A stretch of 64,000 bases of DNA from assembly GCA_000961725.1 (NCBI GenBank), contig LADS01000055.1:62001-126000 (forward strand), written 5' to 3'. The notes below the pieces were generated by a model. That model worked only from the letters and a program-made list of their open reading frames with translations. It did not search any database and had not been told where the DNA came from. Shown piece by piece: positions 25,847 through 34,538 of this stretch (positions are counted from its first letter, which is position 1; each line of letters begins with the position of its first letter). The DNA comes from Desulfobulbaceae bacterium BRH_c16a (GTDB lineage: Bacteria > Desulfobacterota > Desulfobulbia > Desulfobulbales > Desulfocapsaceae). Made by a program: the position numbers and the translations under genes.

Positions 25847-26317
25847 ATGCCGGGATGCCTGATGGATGAGAAGGTGATCGAGATTTGCTGGTGTATACCT
25901 GCGGCCCAGCGCGACCTGCATCTGCCTGCTTATGCAACAGCCGGGGCCGCAGGTATGGACGTGGAAGCCGCTGTGACGGATGACCTTGTCATCGCTCCGG
26001 GAGAAAGAGTTCTTGTACCCACCGGATTTTGTGTATCTCTTCCGCAGGGGTATGAGATCCAGGTACGGCCGCGAAGCGGTCTAGCCGTAAAACATGGACT
26101 GACAGTCATCAATAGTCCGGGAACCATCGATGCCGATTATCGGGGCGAAGTACGGATAGCTTTGATCAATCTCGGCCGCGAGCCCTATACCATCAGCCGG
26201 GGAGACCGTATTGCCCAACTGGTGCTGGCCCCGGTCACCAGGGCACAATTTCAAGTTATTTCCGCTCTTGATAAAACTGATCGTGCTGCCGGAGGTTTTG
26301 GCCACACCGGGAAATAA
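25847..26317 (+). CDS. dut: dUTP diphosphatase
   Basis: A trimeric-type dUTPase of 156 residues that hydrolyses dUTP to dUMP, keeping uracil out of DNA. All five motifs are visible: AGMDVEAA (1), RPRSGLAVKHG (2), GTIDADYRGEV (3), RGDRIAQLVLAPV (4) and the C-terminal GGFGHTGK (5, canonical RGxxGFGSTG). The ATG at 25847 has no good ribosome site; an in-frame ATG at 25862 is equally plausible and would give 151 residues. The next gene starts 6 bp after the stop. Confidence 0.94.
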   Translation: MPGCLMDEKVIEICWCIPAAQRDLHLPAYATAGAAGMDVEAAVTDDLVIAPGERVLVPTGFCVSLPQGYEIQVRPRSGLAVKHGLTVINSPGTIDADYRGEVRIALINLGREPYTISRGDRIAQLVLAPVTRAQFQVISALDKTDRAAGGFGHTGK

Positions 26318-26323
26318 AACTTC

Positions 26324-27091
26324 ATGCGATTTTCCATTCTTGGCAGTGGCAGTCGGGGCAATTCGGTCTTCATTGAAAGCGGTAAGACGGCAATCTTGAT
26401 CGACGCCGGTTTTTCCGGAAAAGAGATTCAGGCACGCCTTCGCTCGATTGGACGGGACCTCTCCGATATCCGCGCCCTGTGCATCACCCATGAACATAAC
26501 GATCATATCTGCGGTGCGGGAGTCCTCTCCAGGCGGTGCGGAATTCCAACCTATGCCAACCCGGGGACCTTCTCAAACGGTGACAAAAGATTTGGCAAGC
26601 TCAAGGTAAGAAAGGAATTCGATAGCGGAGACATTCTGCAAATCGATGACCTTCAGGTTCGCTCTTTTCGGATATCCCATGATACCGCGGATCCGGTAGG
26701 ATTTGTAATCAGTGATGGCAAGGCAAGTGTCGGTTACTGTACCGATACCGGTCAGGTTTCCCATTTAATGGCCACAAGACTGGCAGGATGTAACGGTCTT
26801 ATCCTGGAGTTCAATCACAACCTGGACATGTTGAAAAACGGGCCGTATCCCTTGCCTCTGCAGCAGCGTGTCCGATCAAGTCAAGGGCATCTGTGCAATG
26901 AGGACGCGGCGGAGTTCCTGGCTCAACTCGTCAGCGATCACCTCCGGTTCGTTGTCCTCGCCCATCTCAGTGAAACTAATAATACACCAGATCTTGCCAG
27001 AAATGCTGCTCTTCAGTCGGTGGCCGATTGGGGGGAGACAGCTCTTCTTGTCGCCGGTCAGGATGAGAGCATGCCGCTTGTGCAGATCTGA
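26324..27091 (+). CDS. MBL-fold metallo-hydrolase (WalJ/YycJ-like)
   Basis: A 255-residue metallo-beta-lactamase-fold protein. It begins with the YycJ-type FSILGSGSRGNSVFIESG and has the zinc motif THEHNDHICG, then ISHDTADPVGF, YCTDTGQV and LILEFNHN, and the late VLAHLSETNN. In Firmicutes WalJ/YycJ is linked to DNA repair and cell-division timing; here it lies 6 bp after dut, consistent with DNA metabolism. Substrate unknown. Confidence 0.88.
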   Translation: MRFSILGSGSRGNSVFIESGKTAILIDAGFSGKEIQARLRSIGRDLSDIRALCITHEHNDHICGAGVLSRRCGIPTYANPGTFSNGDKRFGKLKVRKEFDSGDILQIDDLQVRSFRISHDTADPVGFVISDGKASVGYCTDTGQVSHLMATRLAGCNGLILEFNHNLDMLKNGPYPLPLQQRVRSSQGHLCNEDAAEFLAQLVSDHLRFVVLAHLSETNNTPDLARNAALQSVADWGETALLVAGQDESMPLVQI

Positions 27092-27221
27092 ATGAAAAGA
27101 AATGGAGTGGCAGCAGGATAGGCGGATCCCGGTCTGAATGACCGCGTTCGGCGAAAGATGGTGTTTACAGCAATCGCCGGACAGATCCGGATTTGCCCGC
27201 GGCATAATTACGCCGGAGATA

Positions 27222-27557
27222 TCATTTCCTGGGCAGGATAATTCGTTTTTCCTTTGGTCTTTCAGGATTGGATTTATAGAGAACGAATGTTTTGCCGATC
27301 AGCTGCACCAGAATGCTGTCAGTCTGTTCTGCAACTTCCTGAGAAGTGCTGTGCTTTTCAAGGCCGCTGTTGTTGCCGATTTTCACCTTGATCAGTTCGT
27401 GATTCGACAGTTCTGCAGTGATCGTGTTGATGATGCTCTGGCTCATGCCTTCTTTGCCTATCTGGACTAAAGGGCTAAGGGGGTGGGCCAGCCCTTTGAG
27501 AAATTGCTTTTGCCGATTAGTCAAAGTTGCAGCCGGTTGTAAGGTTTTTTCTGTCAT
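27222..27557 (-). CDS. yhbY: YhbY / CRM-domain RNA-binding protein
   Basis: A 111-residue CRM-domain protein related to YhbY, which associates with pre-50S ribosomes. It shows LTNRQKQFLKGLAHPL, the GxxG loop in VQIGKEGMSQS, and HELIKVKIGNN. The C-terminus is basic. It lies 41 bp downstream of the TraB-family gene on the same strand, and converges with the WalJ-like gene. Confidence 0.92.
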   Translation of the reverse strand: MTEKTLQPAATLTNRQKQFLKGLAHPLSPLVQIGKEGMSQSIINTITAELSNHELIKVKIGNNSGLEKHSTSQEVAEQTDSILVQLIGKTFVLYKSNPERPKEKRIILPRK

Positions 27558-27598
27558 TCTTTTCTATCCTGATTATAAAGATATTTTTGTGTTGGTAA

Positions 27599-28834
27599 TT
27601 ATCCGAGCAGGTTGCTTAAAATCTCATAACCGCCCACCCAGGTGCCAATTGCGGAGCCAATACCGGTAAGAAGAAAAACCAGAAACACTCGCAGCAACCG
27701 GTTTCTCCACCATCCTTTCAACGTACCTATGTCTTCACCGGCCACCTCAAATTCCTTGACAAGCGGAGGACATACCATCACTTGCACAAAAGCAGAAACA
27801 TAACCGGCACCGATAACAGGAGTGAGGCTGGTTATCGGGGCTGCGGCAAAAGCACTCAGCGTTGTCAGCGGGTGGGCAAGGGACAACAGCGCCCCGACAG
27901 CCGCCGGTATACCATTGGCCAGAATCCAGAAAATCAGACTTTCCCCGGCTACGACAGCCCCTTTTTGCACACCTATCAGGACAAGCGAACCGACGATAAG
28001 CAGGGGAATAGACCAGCCTAAGATCTTATATGCCGGGCTTACCGGTGGAATCGCAGTAATCTCGGCGAGATCCTGTTTGTTGTCGGCAACAAATTTTTTT
28101 ACCATCCCGGCTATATGGCCGGCCCCTACGACGGCTACAATGCGTTTGCCGGGAGATGACTTTATCTTTTCGACCAGATACGTATCTCGTTCATCTATAA
28201 GCACTCGTTTGAGATCGGGCAGCGCTTCACCCATCTCTTCCATAAGTTCGGTGAGTACGTCCTTCTGTTTGAGTTCCTTGAGCTTTTCTTCGGATATCTC
28301 GCTTTTGTCAAGGAGGCTGGTTAAAAGAGAAGCGAGGAGGTAGCCCTTTTTCAGAAAGGAGGTGGACTTCCAGGCACGACGAAGAGTGATCCGAACATCC
28401 CTGTCGCAAAGGGATACGGGAATCTGCAGTTCCTTTGCGGTCTGGGCGGCCATTAACAGTTCCGCCCCTGGAATGACTCCCATCTGTCCGCCAAGCCTTT
28501 TTTGATACGAGGCCATGAGCAGGCTGATAAGAAGGGTGGAAAGCTGTTTGTTTTTAATTATGGTTTTGAGGTCGAGTGCCTGCCATTGCTGTTTCTGGGT
28601 GAGGGCATGATACCTTTTGTCGTCGAGTTCAAGGCAGACACAATCGGGTTGCTCCTGTTCGATGACGGTTTTGACCAGTTCGACCGATTCCTGGGAAATG
28701 TGAGCGGTTCCCACAAGAATAATAATCCTGTCATCATACCGGACCACATGCACATCGCTTCCATAGCTATGAGCAGGAAAAGCTGCAGTGGTCATTGTGG
28801 CCATTGCGATACCCTCTTGAGTTGGAGTCTTCAT
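27599..28834 (-). CDS. TraB-family (TIKI-fold) membrane protein
   Basis: A 411-residue protein of the TraB/PrgY group, named after the enterococcal pheromone-shutdown protein. The N-terminal domain has the VGTAHISQES motif (GxxHxS class), conserved E-D-R segments (CLELDDKRY, SLCDRD), and the late VVGAGHIAGM motif; together these suggest a metal-dependent, protease-like TIKI fold. The C-terminal about 150 residues hold four or five hydrophobic membrane segments. The second ATG, at 28804, has a better ribosome site (GAGGG) than the first. Target unknown. Confidence 0.85.
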   Translation of the reverse strand: MKTPTQEGIAMATMTTAAFPAHSYGSDVHVVRYDDRIIILVGTAHISQESVELVKTVIEQEQPDCVCLELDDKRYHALTQKQQWQALDLKTIIKNKQLSTLLISLLMASYQKRLGGQMGVIPGAELLMAAQTAKELQIPVSLCDRDVRITLRRAWKSTSFLKKGYLLASLLTSLLDKSEISEEKLKELKQKDVLTELMEEMGEALPDLKRVLIDERDTYLVEKIKSSPGKRIVAVVGAGHIAGMVKKFVADNKQDLAEITAIPPVSPAYKILGWSIPLLIVGSLVLIGVQKGAVVAGESLIFWILANGIPAAVGALLSLAHPLTTLSAFAAAPITSLTPVIGAGYVSAFVQVMVCPPLVKEFEVAGEDIGTLKGWWRNRLLRVFLVFLLTGIGSAIGTWVGGYEILSNLLG

Positions 28835-28886
28835 GGTGCCTTTGCTGCCTGGGCAGTCTCATCGTATCGGTAAAAATGAAAATGAC

Positions 28887-28915
28887 GGTGCAGTTCGGAT
28901 TTACCGAACTGCACC
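28887..28915 (-). terminator. Strong hairpin, possible terminator behind the lytic transglycosylase gene
   Basis: GGTGCAGTTCGG (28887-28898) and CCGAACTGCACC (28904-28915) form a perfect 12-bp stem with a 5-base loop. On the minus strand it is followed by a T-rich stretch (GTCATTTTCATTTTTA), so termination in that direction is plausible, though the T tract is interrupted. Confidence 0.5.
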
Positions 28916-28950
28916 AAGGTAGACATCATCTGGGGTATTGTCATGTGGGT

Positions 28951-28977
28951 TTGCTGAAAATATGACACTTTCAGCAA
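28951..28977. repeat. Inverted repeat / hairpin
   Basis: TTGCTGAAA (28951-28959) and TTTCAGCAA (28969-28977) form a 9-bp perfect stem with a 9-base loop, in a 315-bp gene-free stretch (28835-29149) made almost entirely of hairpins. Confidence 0.6.
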
Positions 28978-28995
28978 AGAAAGAATTCCTAGGGT

Positions 28996-29076
28996 TAGTA
29001 CCTTCGAAATTCATTTCTTGTTTTTCACCCCTAAAGAGGGGTGCTGAAAAGAGTAAGAATGAATTTTGTGAAGGTT
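28996..29076 (+). repeat. Dispersed palindromic repeat, copy 2
   Basis: Second copy of the element at 9645-9720: TAGTACC, then GAAATTCATTTCTTGTTTT, a central CACCCC...GGGGTG mini-hairpin, CTGAAAAG, and AAGAATGAATTTTGTGAAGGT. The two ends pair imperfectly (ACCTTC/GAAGGT and AAATTCATT/AATGAATTT). Confidence 0.7.
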
Positions 29077-29082
29077 CTTGTA

Positions 29083-29147
29083 CCCCTCAAGGGGCACTGA
29101 TGAGAGTCCCCACAAGGGGGGACTGAACGAAGTACCCCCTTGTGGGG
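29083..29147. repeat. Cluster of C4/G4 mini-hairpins at the 3' end of the mltD-like gene
   Basis: CCCCTCAAGGGG, then CCCCACAAGGGGG (29108-29120) and its exact inverse CCCCCTTGTGGGG (29135-29147). These mini-units share a CCCC-nCAAG-GGGG core followed by an (A)CTGA stretch, the same pattern found inside both dispersed repeat copies and at 9725-9745. Confidence 0.6.
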
Positions 29148-29149
29148 TG

Positions 29150-30865
29150 TTAGACTTTTTTGAGTTTCAGCACGATTCCAGGATGGATGAGGTTGGTTTT
29201 CAGATTATTCCATTTTTTAATATCGGTGGGCGAGGCACTGAATTTCTGAGAAATCGCCCAGAGCGAATCTCCATTTTGAACACTGTACGATTCAAAAGAG
29301 GAGGCGACCGATTCGGTTGGGGAAGAGGCCGACCCGTTTGCTTCCGTCACATGGATTTTCCGTCTCTCGGCTTTCAAAAAATTGTCGGTGCGATTTTCGA
29401 CAATAGCGAGAGATTTATTCTCGTCGATCTCGAACGATTTGTGCTGCTTGATGTAGAGTGTCAACTGCTGACCTGCCCGTATGGTATGCGCACGGTCAAG
29501 GCCATTCCAGGAGGCAATCATCTCGATTGGGACGCTATACTGTGTGGCAATCTTTGAGACGGTTTCACCCGGTTTGATCTGGTGCAGGATGAGATTCTGC
29601 CGATTGTCGGCAAGGGTGCCGGCAGAGCCTTCCGGAAGAAGACGATAGCTCACTGTGTTATAAGGAATGCGCAGGCTCTGCCCACGTGCCAATTTGGCGC
29701 TGCGTAACTTGTTCACCTTGAGAAGAGTGGTCTGGTTTATCCCGTACAGATCGCAGATTTTAGCAAGAGTATCTCCTTTGCGGATCTTGTGCGATTTAAA
29801 GCCGGTATCCACTATCGAGTGCAGACGGGAAAGGTTTTTCGCAGCAATCGCGGCTTTTGCCTCCGGAATTTTTATATCGTAGCTGCTGACATTCAATGGA
29901 GTTTTATCCAGCCGCAGTTCATGATTCAATTTTTTTATTTCTTTCGGGCTGCTCTCGCTGATCAAGGCAATAGCTTCAAAGCTCATTCCCGGACCGACAG
30001 ATAATACGTCATAGCGCGGGGAAGCATGGTAGGCGATGTTGGTGAAGCCATATCTTTCCGGTTGTCTTGCGATGATGAGAGCTGCGATAAGCTTCGGCAC
30101 ATAGTGTTTTGTTTCCGAGGCCAGATAATCTTTACTTGCCAGTTCCCAGAAAGTTTTGACCTGATATTTATTGAGACCGTTGCGAATCTTGCCCGGGCCG
30201 CCATTATATGCCGCAACGGCAAGATGCCAGTCGCCAAACTCTTTATAGAGGTCGGAGAGATAGGCTACCGCTGCTCTTGTCGATTTATCCACATCGCGAC
30301 GTTCATCGACAAACTTGTTGATTTCAAGATTATACTGCTTGCCTGTGGGTTGCATAAATTGCCACAGGCCAACCGCCATCGAGCGCGAGCAGGCCAGTGG
30401 ATTATATCCACTTTCGATCATGGCCAGATAAACCAGGTCATGGGGGAGACCGTTTGCGGCAAGCTCGGCCTCAAGTATCGGCATATAGGCCGTCGATCTC
30501 GCCAGCCAACCGGCGAACAACTTTCTTTGTTTGTTTTGGAAGAGATGCAGGTACATCTTGACCTGCTTGTTGAGAACTATTGGAAAATCATGCAGTTTGA
30601 TCAGGTCTGGATCAATACTGAGAGGGCTCATTTCCTCATTCCAGATGGTCTGGTCGAGGGCAAAGAGCTCCTGATCCAGGCACATCTCCGGTTCGGTCTT
30701 TTCAAGGGCCGGATCCAGTTCGGCGGAGACCGCATCTTCGGACGACTCAACCTGAGAATTGTCGGGATAGGTGACAAGATGCATGTCACCGGCACAGCCT
30801 GAAAGAAAATAAGAAAGTGAGAGTATAACAAGGGTCTTAACAAATTTACAGGGTGTATGAATCAT
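29150..30865 (-). CDS. mltD: MltD-type membrane-bound lytic murein transglycosylase with three LysM domains
   Basis: A 571-residue lipoprotein that cleaves peptidoglycan glycan strands. The signal peptide ends in the lipobox LSGC with the lipidated Cys at 24. The SLT domain follows at about 110-240, with the catalytic Glu near residue 149 (MIESGYNP), then GLWQFMQPTGKQYNL and the AVAAYNGGPG motif. Three LysM peptidoglycan-binding modules lie near 345-390, 415-460 and 525-570 (for example IKPGETVSKIATQYSVP and VQNGDSLWAISQKF). E. coli MltD has two LysM modules. It is divergent from the class A PBP gene, a sensible cell-wall pairing. Confidence 0.93.
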   Translation of the reverse strand: MIHTPCKFVKTLVILSLSYFLSGCAGDMHLVTYPDNSQVESSEDAVSAELDPALEKTEPEMCLDQELFALDQTIWNEEMSPLSIDPDLIKLHDFPIVLNKQVKMYLHLFQNKQRKLFAGWLARSTAYMPILEAELAANGLPHDLVYLAMIESGYNPLACSRSMAVGLWQFMQPTGKQYNLEINKFVDERRDVDKSTRAAVAYLSDLYKEFGDWHLAVAAYNGGPGKIRNGLNKYQVKTFWELASKDYLASETKHYVPKLIAALIIARQPERYGFTNIAYHASPRYDVLSVGPGMSFEAIALISESSPKEIKKLNHELRLDKTPLNVSSYDIKIPEAKAAIAAKNLSRLHSIVDTGFKSHKIRKGDTLAKICDLYGINQTTLLKVNKLRSAKLARGQSLRIPYNTVSYRLLPEGSAGTLADNRQNLILHQIKPGETVSKIATQYSVPIEMIASWNGLDRAHTIRAGQQLTLYIKQHKSFEIDENKSLAIVENRTDNFLKAERRKIHVTEANGSASSPTESVASSFESYSVQNGDSLWAISQKFSASPTDIKKWNNLKTNLIHPGIVLKLKKV

Positions 30866-31099
30866 TCGCCGTTCCGGTCTATGGCTGGAGCGAGCTGGCC
30901 TTTAAAAAGGCAGTACGTTTCGCAATAAGCCTGTTGAGATATATTGGATAACCTTGTACATTCATATCCGTCCAATGAAATCTGTAGCTGAACATTTAAA
31001 ACCCAATTATCGAGCAATTGCAAGGATTATACTTTCTTCGTCAAGACGGGACGCTTTTTTATCCTCCTTTTCCGTCTCTCCGGTATAACAATTAATACA
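30866..31099. other. Divergent intergenic region between the lytic transglycosylase and the PBP
   Basis: About 230 bases that must contain the promoters of both divergent cell-wall genes. I see no strong consensus promoter or palindrome. Confidence 0.4.
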
Positions 31100-34000
31100 A
31101 TGCTGAAAAAATTCTTTATCATCTTCACCTTCCTGGCTGTGATTGCCGCTGCGGCATTGACAGGGTGGGTGTACAGGTTGGTTGTGGTCGACCCGGGAGA
31201 TGCAATTCGACCTGAGAATATCCGTGAAATACTTGGGAAAGAAAGCCACGTCTATTACAGTGACGGCTCGACCAAGCTTGGCGTTTTTTTCGATACTGCG
31301 CATCGTCAATATGTCACTTTTCCGGAAATCCCTCAAACTTTCATCAATGCTCTGGTAGCTTCGGAAGACGAAAGATTTTTTACCCATATCGGTTTCGATC
31401 CATGGGGAATTGCGCGGGCAGCCGTCAAAAACATTCAGGCCCGAAAGGTCGTGCAGGGAGGAAGTACCCTGACCCAGCAGACTGCAAAAAATCTCTTCAA
31501 ACGAACCGACAGATCATTCGAGGCGAAGCTGAAGGAGCTCTTGTTCGCCCTGCGCCTCGAGTATCATTATTCCAAAGAGCAGATTTTCGAGTTCTATGCC
31601 AATCAGTTTTATGTCAGCGGCAACGGCCACGGTCTCGGTGTTGCCGCCAGATACTATTTTGATAAGACTCCGCAGGAGTTGACACTCATCGAAAGCGCTT
31701 TCATCGCCGGCAGTGTGAAGAGGCCGAATTATTACAATCCGTTTATTAAAAAAACCACAAATGCAGTCGAACTCGCCCGCTCCCGGGCACAGACACGGAC
31801 CAGGTATGTTCTCGATAAAATGCGCGATCTTGGGATGATCAGCGATTTCGAACACAAACAAGCGGTTGCGGCGGAGATAGGCTTCAAAGAAGGCAAGGTC
31901 GGTTTTGCTCTCGATCATGCAATGGAGCTGGTTCGGGATGCCGTTTCTTCAACCGAAGTGCTTAATGCTCTGGAAGCCTATGACATTACCAATATTGCCA
32001 CCTCGGGAGTGAAAATTATCACGACGATCGATCGGGAACTTCAGAAGAAGACTCTGTCCAGCCTGCGTGGAGAACTCTCCAGGCTCGATGTCCGTCTCCG
32101 CGGTTATGACCGTGAAGAGGTACAGGCCGAGTTGACTAATCTTGATTACAGCGGCGATTCAGATGCGCGGGAAGGTGAGTTTCTGTTCGGGACAATCGAA
32201 GAAATTAAAGGGAAAGGCAAAGCAGTTGAAATACTAGTCGAGCTTGACAAACAGTTTGGTCAGGGTGTCATCGACCAGCAGGGATTGGCTGAAATGGTCA
32301 AGTCTTTGGTGAAATGGCAGAATAATCTCTGGAGCGAACCTGCGGCCGGAGACCAGGAAAAGCTTCTGCAGCAACTGCAGGCAGGTGACCGGGTCTGGGT
32401 GAGTGTCCGTGCTCCGTCCGAAACCCATCAGGTACTCCTTTCTCTCGAAAAATTTCCCCAGGTCCAGGGGGGAGCCATAGTTCTGAAAGATGGCGCCATA
32501 ATCGGCATGGCCGGAGGCTCCGAAAATCGGTTCTTCAATCGGGCGATTCATGCCAAGAGAACGATGGGGTCGGCCTTCAAGCCCCTGGTGTATGCCGCCG
32601 CCCTGCAACTGGGATGGAATAGTGCCGACCTCCTGAAAAACAGCCGCGATCTTTTTGTCTATCAAGGCCAGCCCTATTTCCCCAGGCCGGATCATAAAAG
32701 CCCCTATGAATGGGTTTCCATGAATTGGGCCGGAGTACTCTCCGAGAATGTTGCCTCGGTGTGGCTGCTGGCCCATCTTTGCGACCAACTCTCCCCGACA
32801 CAGTTTCGGGAAGTCGCAGATCACCTTGGTCTTGCGCCGGGCAATATTGACGGGGCAGAAGAATCTTACCGGTCTTACAGCACCAGGATTCGCGATCGTT
32901 ACGGCATTCAGGTCAATAGCGACGTTCTTCGAGCTGCGGCATACCGGATAGCCGTTCAAAACCTGGAAACGGACTTTATTTTCGACGGCTTGTTCGATGA
33001 ATACAGCATAATCGAAAACCTTCACTTCGGACAGGATTTCGACCGGTTCACTCGTGATCTGGGCCTTGATTTACAGCAAAGAGACGCAACAATGACAGGG
33101 GCGGAAATGGAGGAACTGGAACTGCGGAAAAAGCTCCTGGCTCGAAACTACCTTCTGTTGAAATCGCTCAGAGATGAACTGGCTGCTTTTCAATTGGCAA
33201 GCGAATTCGCAACGGATGATATCGAATCCGACCCCTTCGAGCGAACACCGTCCTCTGGGCTTTATGTCAATCAGATCTCAGGAGAGTATTCCTTCAATCG
33301 GATCTCCCAGCCGTCGGGATATTTAAAAAAAGTGGACGCCGGACAACTTCGCGATACGCTTGAGGAACTCGGCCAGTCGCAAACGGCAATGTTCTGGGAA
33401 AAGATCAAGCTCGATGGCTATCTCACTGTCGCTGCTTTCGATAAACTGGAAGAGCAGGTTCATTTCGAATACAAGAAACTCACGGAGGAACTCCCTTATA
33501 GCTTCGAGGTGCTCTCCGAGGTCAATGACTTTCGTATAACTGTCGGATTATACTATCTTATCGAACTCTCGAGGCAACTGGGCATGCAAGGCACTCTTGA
33601 GCCGGTCCTCTCCTTTCCCCTCGGTTCGAATGTAGTTTCCCTTCTCGAAGCGACTCGAATGTATGAGGGGCTGGTTACCGGGAGTGTCACTACTTTTGGT
33701 GACGCACTGCAGGAGGAAAGCAACGATTCGCTGGCGATTCTGGCTCGAATAGAATTGGAAGACGGAACACTCCTTTTCGAACCGAACCCGGTGCGAAAAT
33801 CGATATTTGATGCCAAAACCACTCTGGCTATCGGTGGTATCCTTGAGAATGTCGTGAAATTCGGGACTGGAAAGACGGCCGGTGAAAAAGTAAGGCTCCG
33901 TGACGACGGTCAGGGCGGCGACAACGAAATCGTCAAACTCAATCTGCCGATTCCCCTCCTTGGTAAAACCGGAACGGCAAACAACTATACCAATGCGTCT

Positions 34001-34444
34001 TTCCTGGGCTATTTACCTGGAATCACCGAGAGCGGTGACGGATTTGACCAAAAGGATGGATATGCGGTCGGGACGTATGTAGGGTTTGACAACAACCAGC
34101 CGATGCGGCGGAAAAGCAGCCGCATCAGCGGTGCGACCGGCGCTCTGCCGACCTGGTGCGAGATAGTCAATGTTTTACTTTCCGAGCAAGAATATGCCAA
34201 GCGGCTTGACCCCATAGATCTTTCGTTCTATGGTCTCATTTTAAAAAGGGCGGATCATGGTCAGATGAACGTTGCTGTAGCATTGGATCAGGGAGGGAAA
34301 GTAATGGAGCCGATGATGCGGATCAGCGACACGGCACGCTCTCAGCCTTCAATCCTGACTTTTGGCAAAATGGATACCGGGCGATTCAAGGAGGAGAGAT
34401 ATTTTCAACCCTACTGGACAATAGCCGGGCAAGCAAGCCATTGA
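31100..34444 (+). CDS. Class A penicillin-binding protein (PBP1A-like) with large insertion
   Basis: A bifunctional peptidoglycan synthase of 1,114 residues, anchored by an N-terminal membrane helix (about 5-28). The glycosyltransferase domain has EDERFFTHIGFD (from about 87), GGSTLTQQTAKN and an ALRLEYHYSKEQIFEFY stretch. The transpeptidase has SAFK with the active serine near 490, SEN near 547 and KTGT near 955. SxxK to SxN spacing is normal, but SxN to KTG is about 400 residues, roughly twice usual. The excess is a helical, charged region at about 600-850, clearly an insertion and not a frameshift. No good ribosome site precedes the ATG. A TPR-like lipoprotein follows. Confidence 0.92.
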   Translation: MLKKFFIIFTFLAVIAAAALTGWVYRLVVVDPGDAIRPENIREILGKESHVYYSDGSTKLGVFFDTAHRQYVTFPEIPQTFINALVASEDERFFTHIGFDPWGIARAAVKNIQARKVVQGGSTLTQQTAKNLFKRTDRSFEAKLKELLFALRLEYHYSKEQIFEFYANQFYVSGNGHGLGVAARYYFDKTPQELTLIESAFIAGSVKRPNYYNPFIKKTTNAVELARSRAQTRTRYVLDKMRDLGMISDFEHKQAVAAEIGFKEGKVGFALDHAMELVRDAVSSTEVLNALEAYDITNIATSGVKIITTIDRELQKKTLSSLRGELSRLDVRLRGYDREEVQAELTNLDYSGDSDAREGEFLFGTIEEIKGKGKAVEILVELDKQFGQGVIDQQGLAEMVKSLVKWQNNLWSEPAAGDQEKLLQQLQAGDRVWVSVRAPSETHQVLLSLEKFPQVQGGAIVLKDGAIIGMAGGSENRFFNRAIHAKRTMGSAFKPLVYAAALQLGWNSADLLKNSRDLFVYQGQPYFPRPDHKSPYEWVSMNWAGVLSENVASVWLLAHLCDQLSPTQFREVADHLGLAPGNIDGAEESYRSYSTRIRDRYGIQVNSDVLRAAAYRIAVQNLETDFIFDGLFDEYSIIENLHFGQDFDRFTRDLGLDLQQRDATMTGAEMEELELRKKLLARNYLLLKSLRDELAAFQLASEFATDDIESDPFERTPSSGLYVNQISGEYSFNRISQPSGYLKKVDAGQLRDTLEELGQSQTAMFWEKIKLDGYLTVAAFDKLEEQVHFEYKKLTEELPYSFEVLSEVNDFRITVGLYYLIELSRQLGMQGTLEPVLSFPLGSNVVSLLEATRMYEGLVTGSVTTFGDALQEESNDSLAILARIELEDGTLLFEPNPVRKSIFDAKTTLAIGGILENVVKFGTGKTAGEKVRLRDDGQGGDNEIVKLNLPIPLLGKTGTANNYTNASFLGYLPGITESGDGFDQKDGYAVGTYVGFDNNQPMRRKSSRISGATGALPTWCEIVNVLLSEQEYAKRLDPIDLSFYGLILKRADHGQMNVAVALDQGGKVMEPMMRISDTARSQPSILTFGKMDTGRFKEERYFQPYWTIAGQASH

Positions 34445-34538
34445 AGACGAGCATATAACCGGGTGGTGCGAATTTTACACCGACAACTTGACTTTCAATT
34501 TCGTCAGCCGATAATAAATAGAAGATTAACATACACGA

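Noticed and set aside
28880..29150. CRISPR array
   Set aside because: The repeats are short palindromes of differing sequence without regular spacers, and no cas genes are near.
31100..34444. Frameshift or gene fusion to explain the extra length of the PBP
   Set aside because: The frame is continuous, catalytic motifs of both domains are in one frame, and the extra part is a coherent helical block, so it is an insertion.
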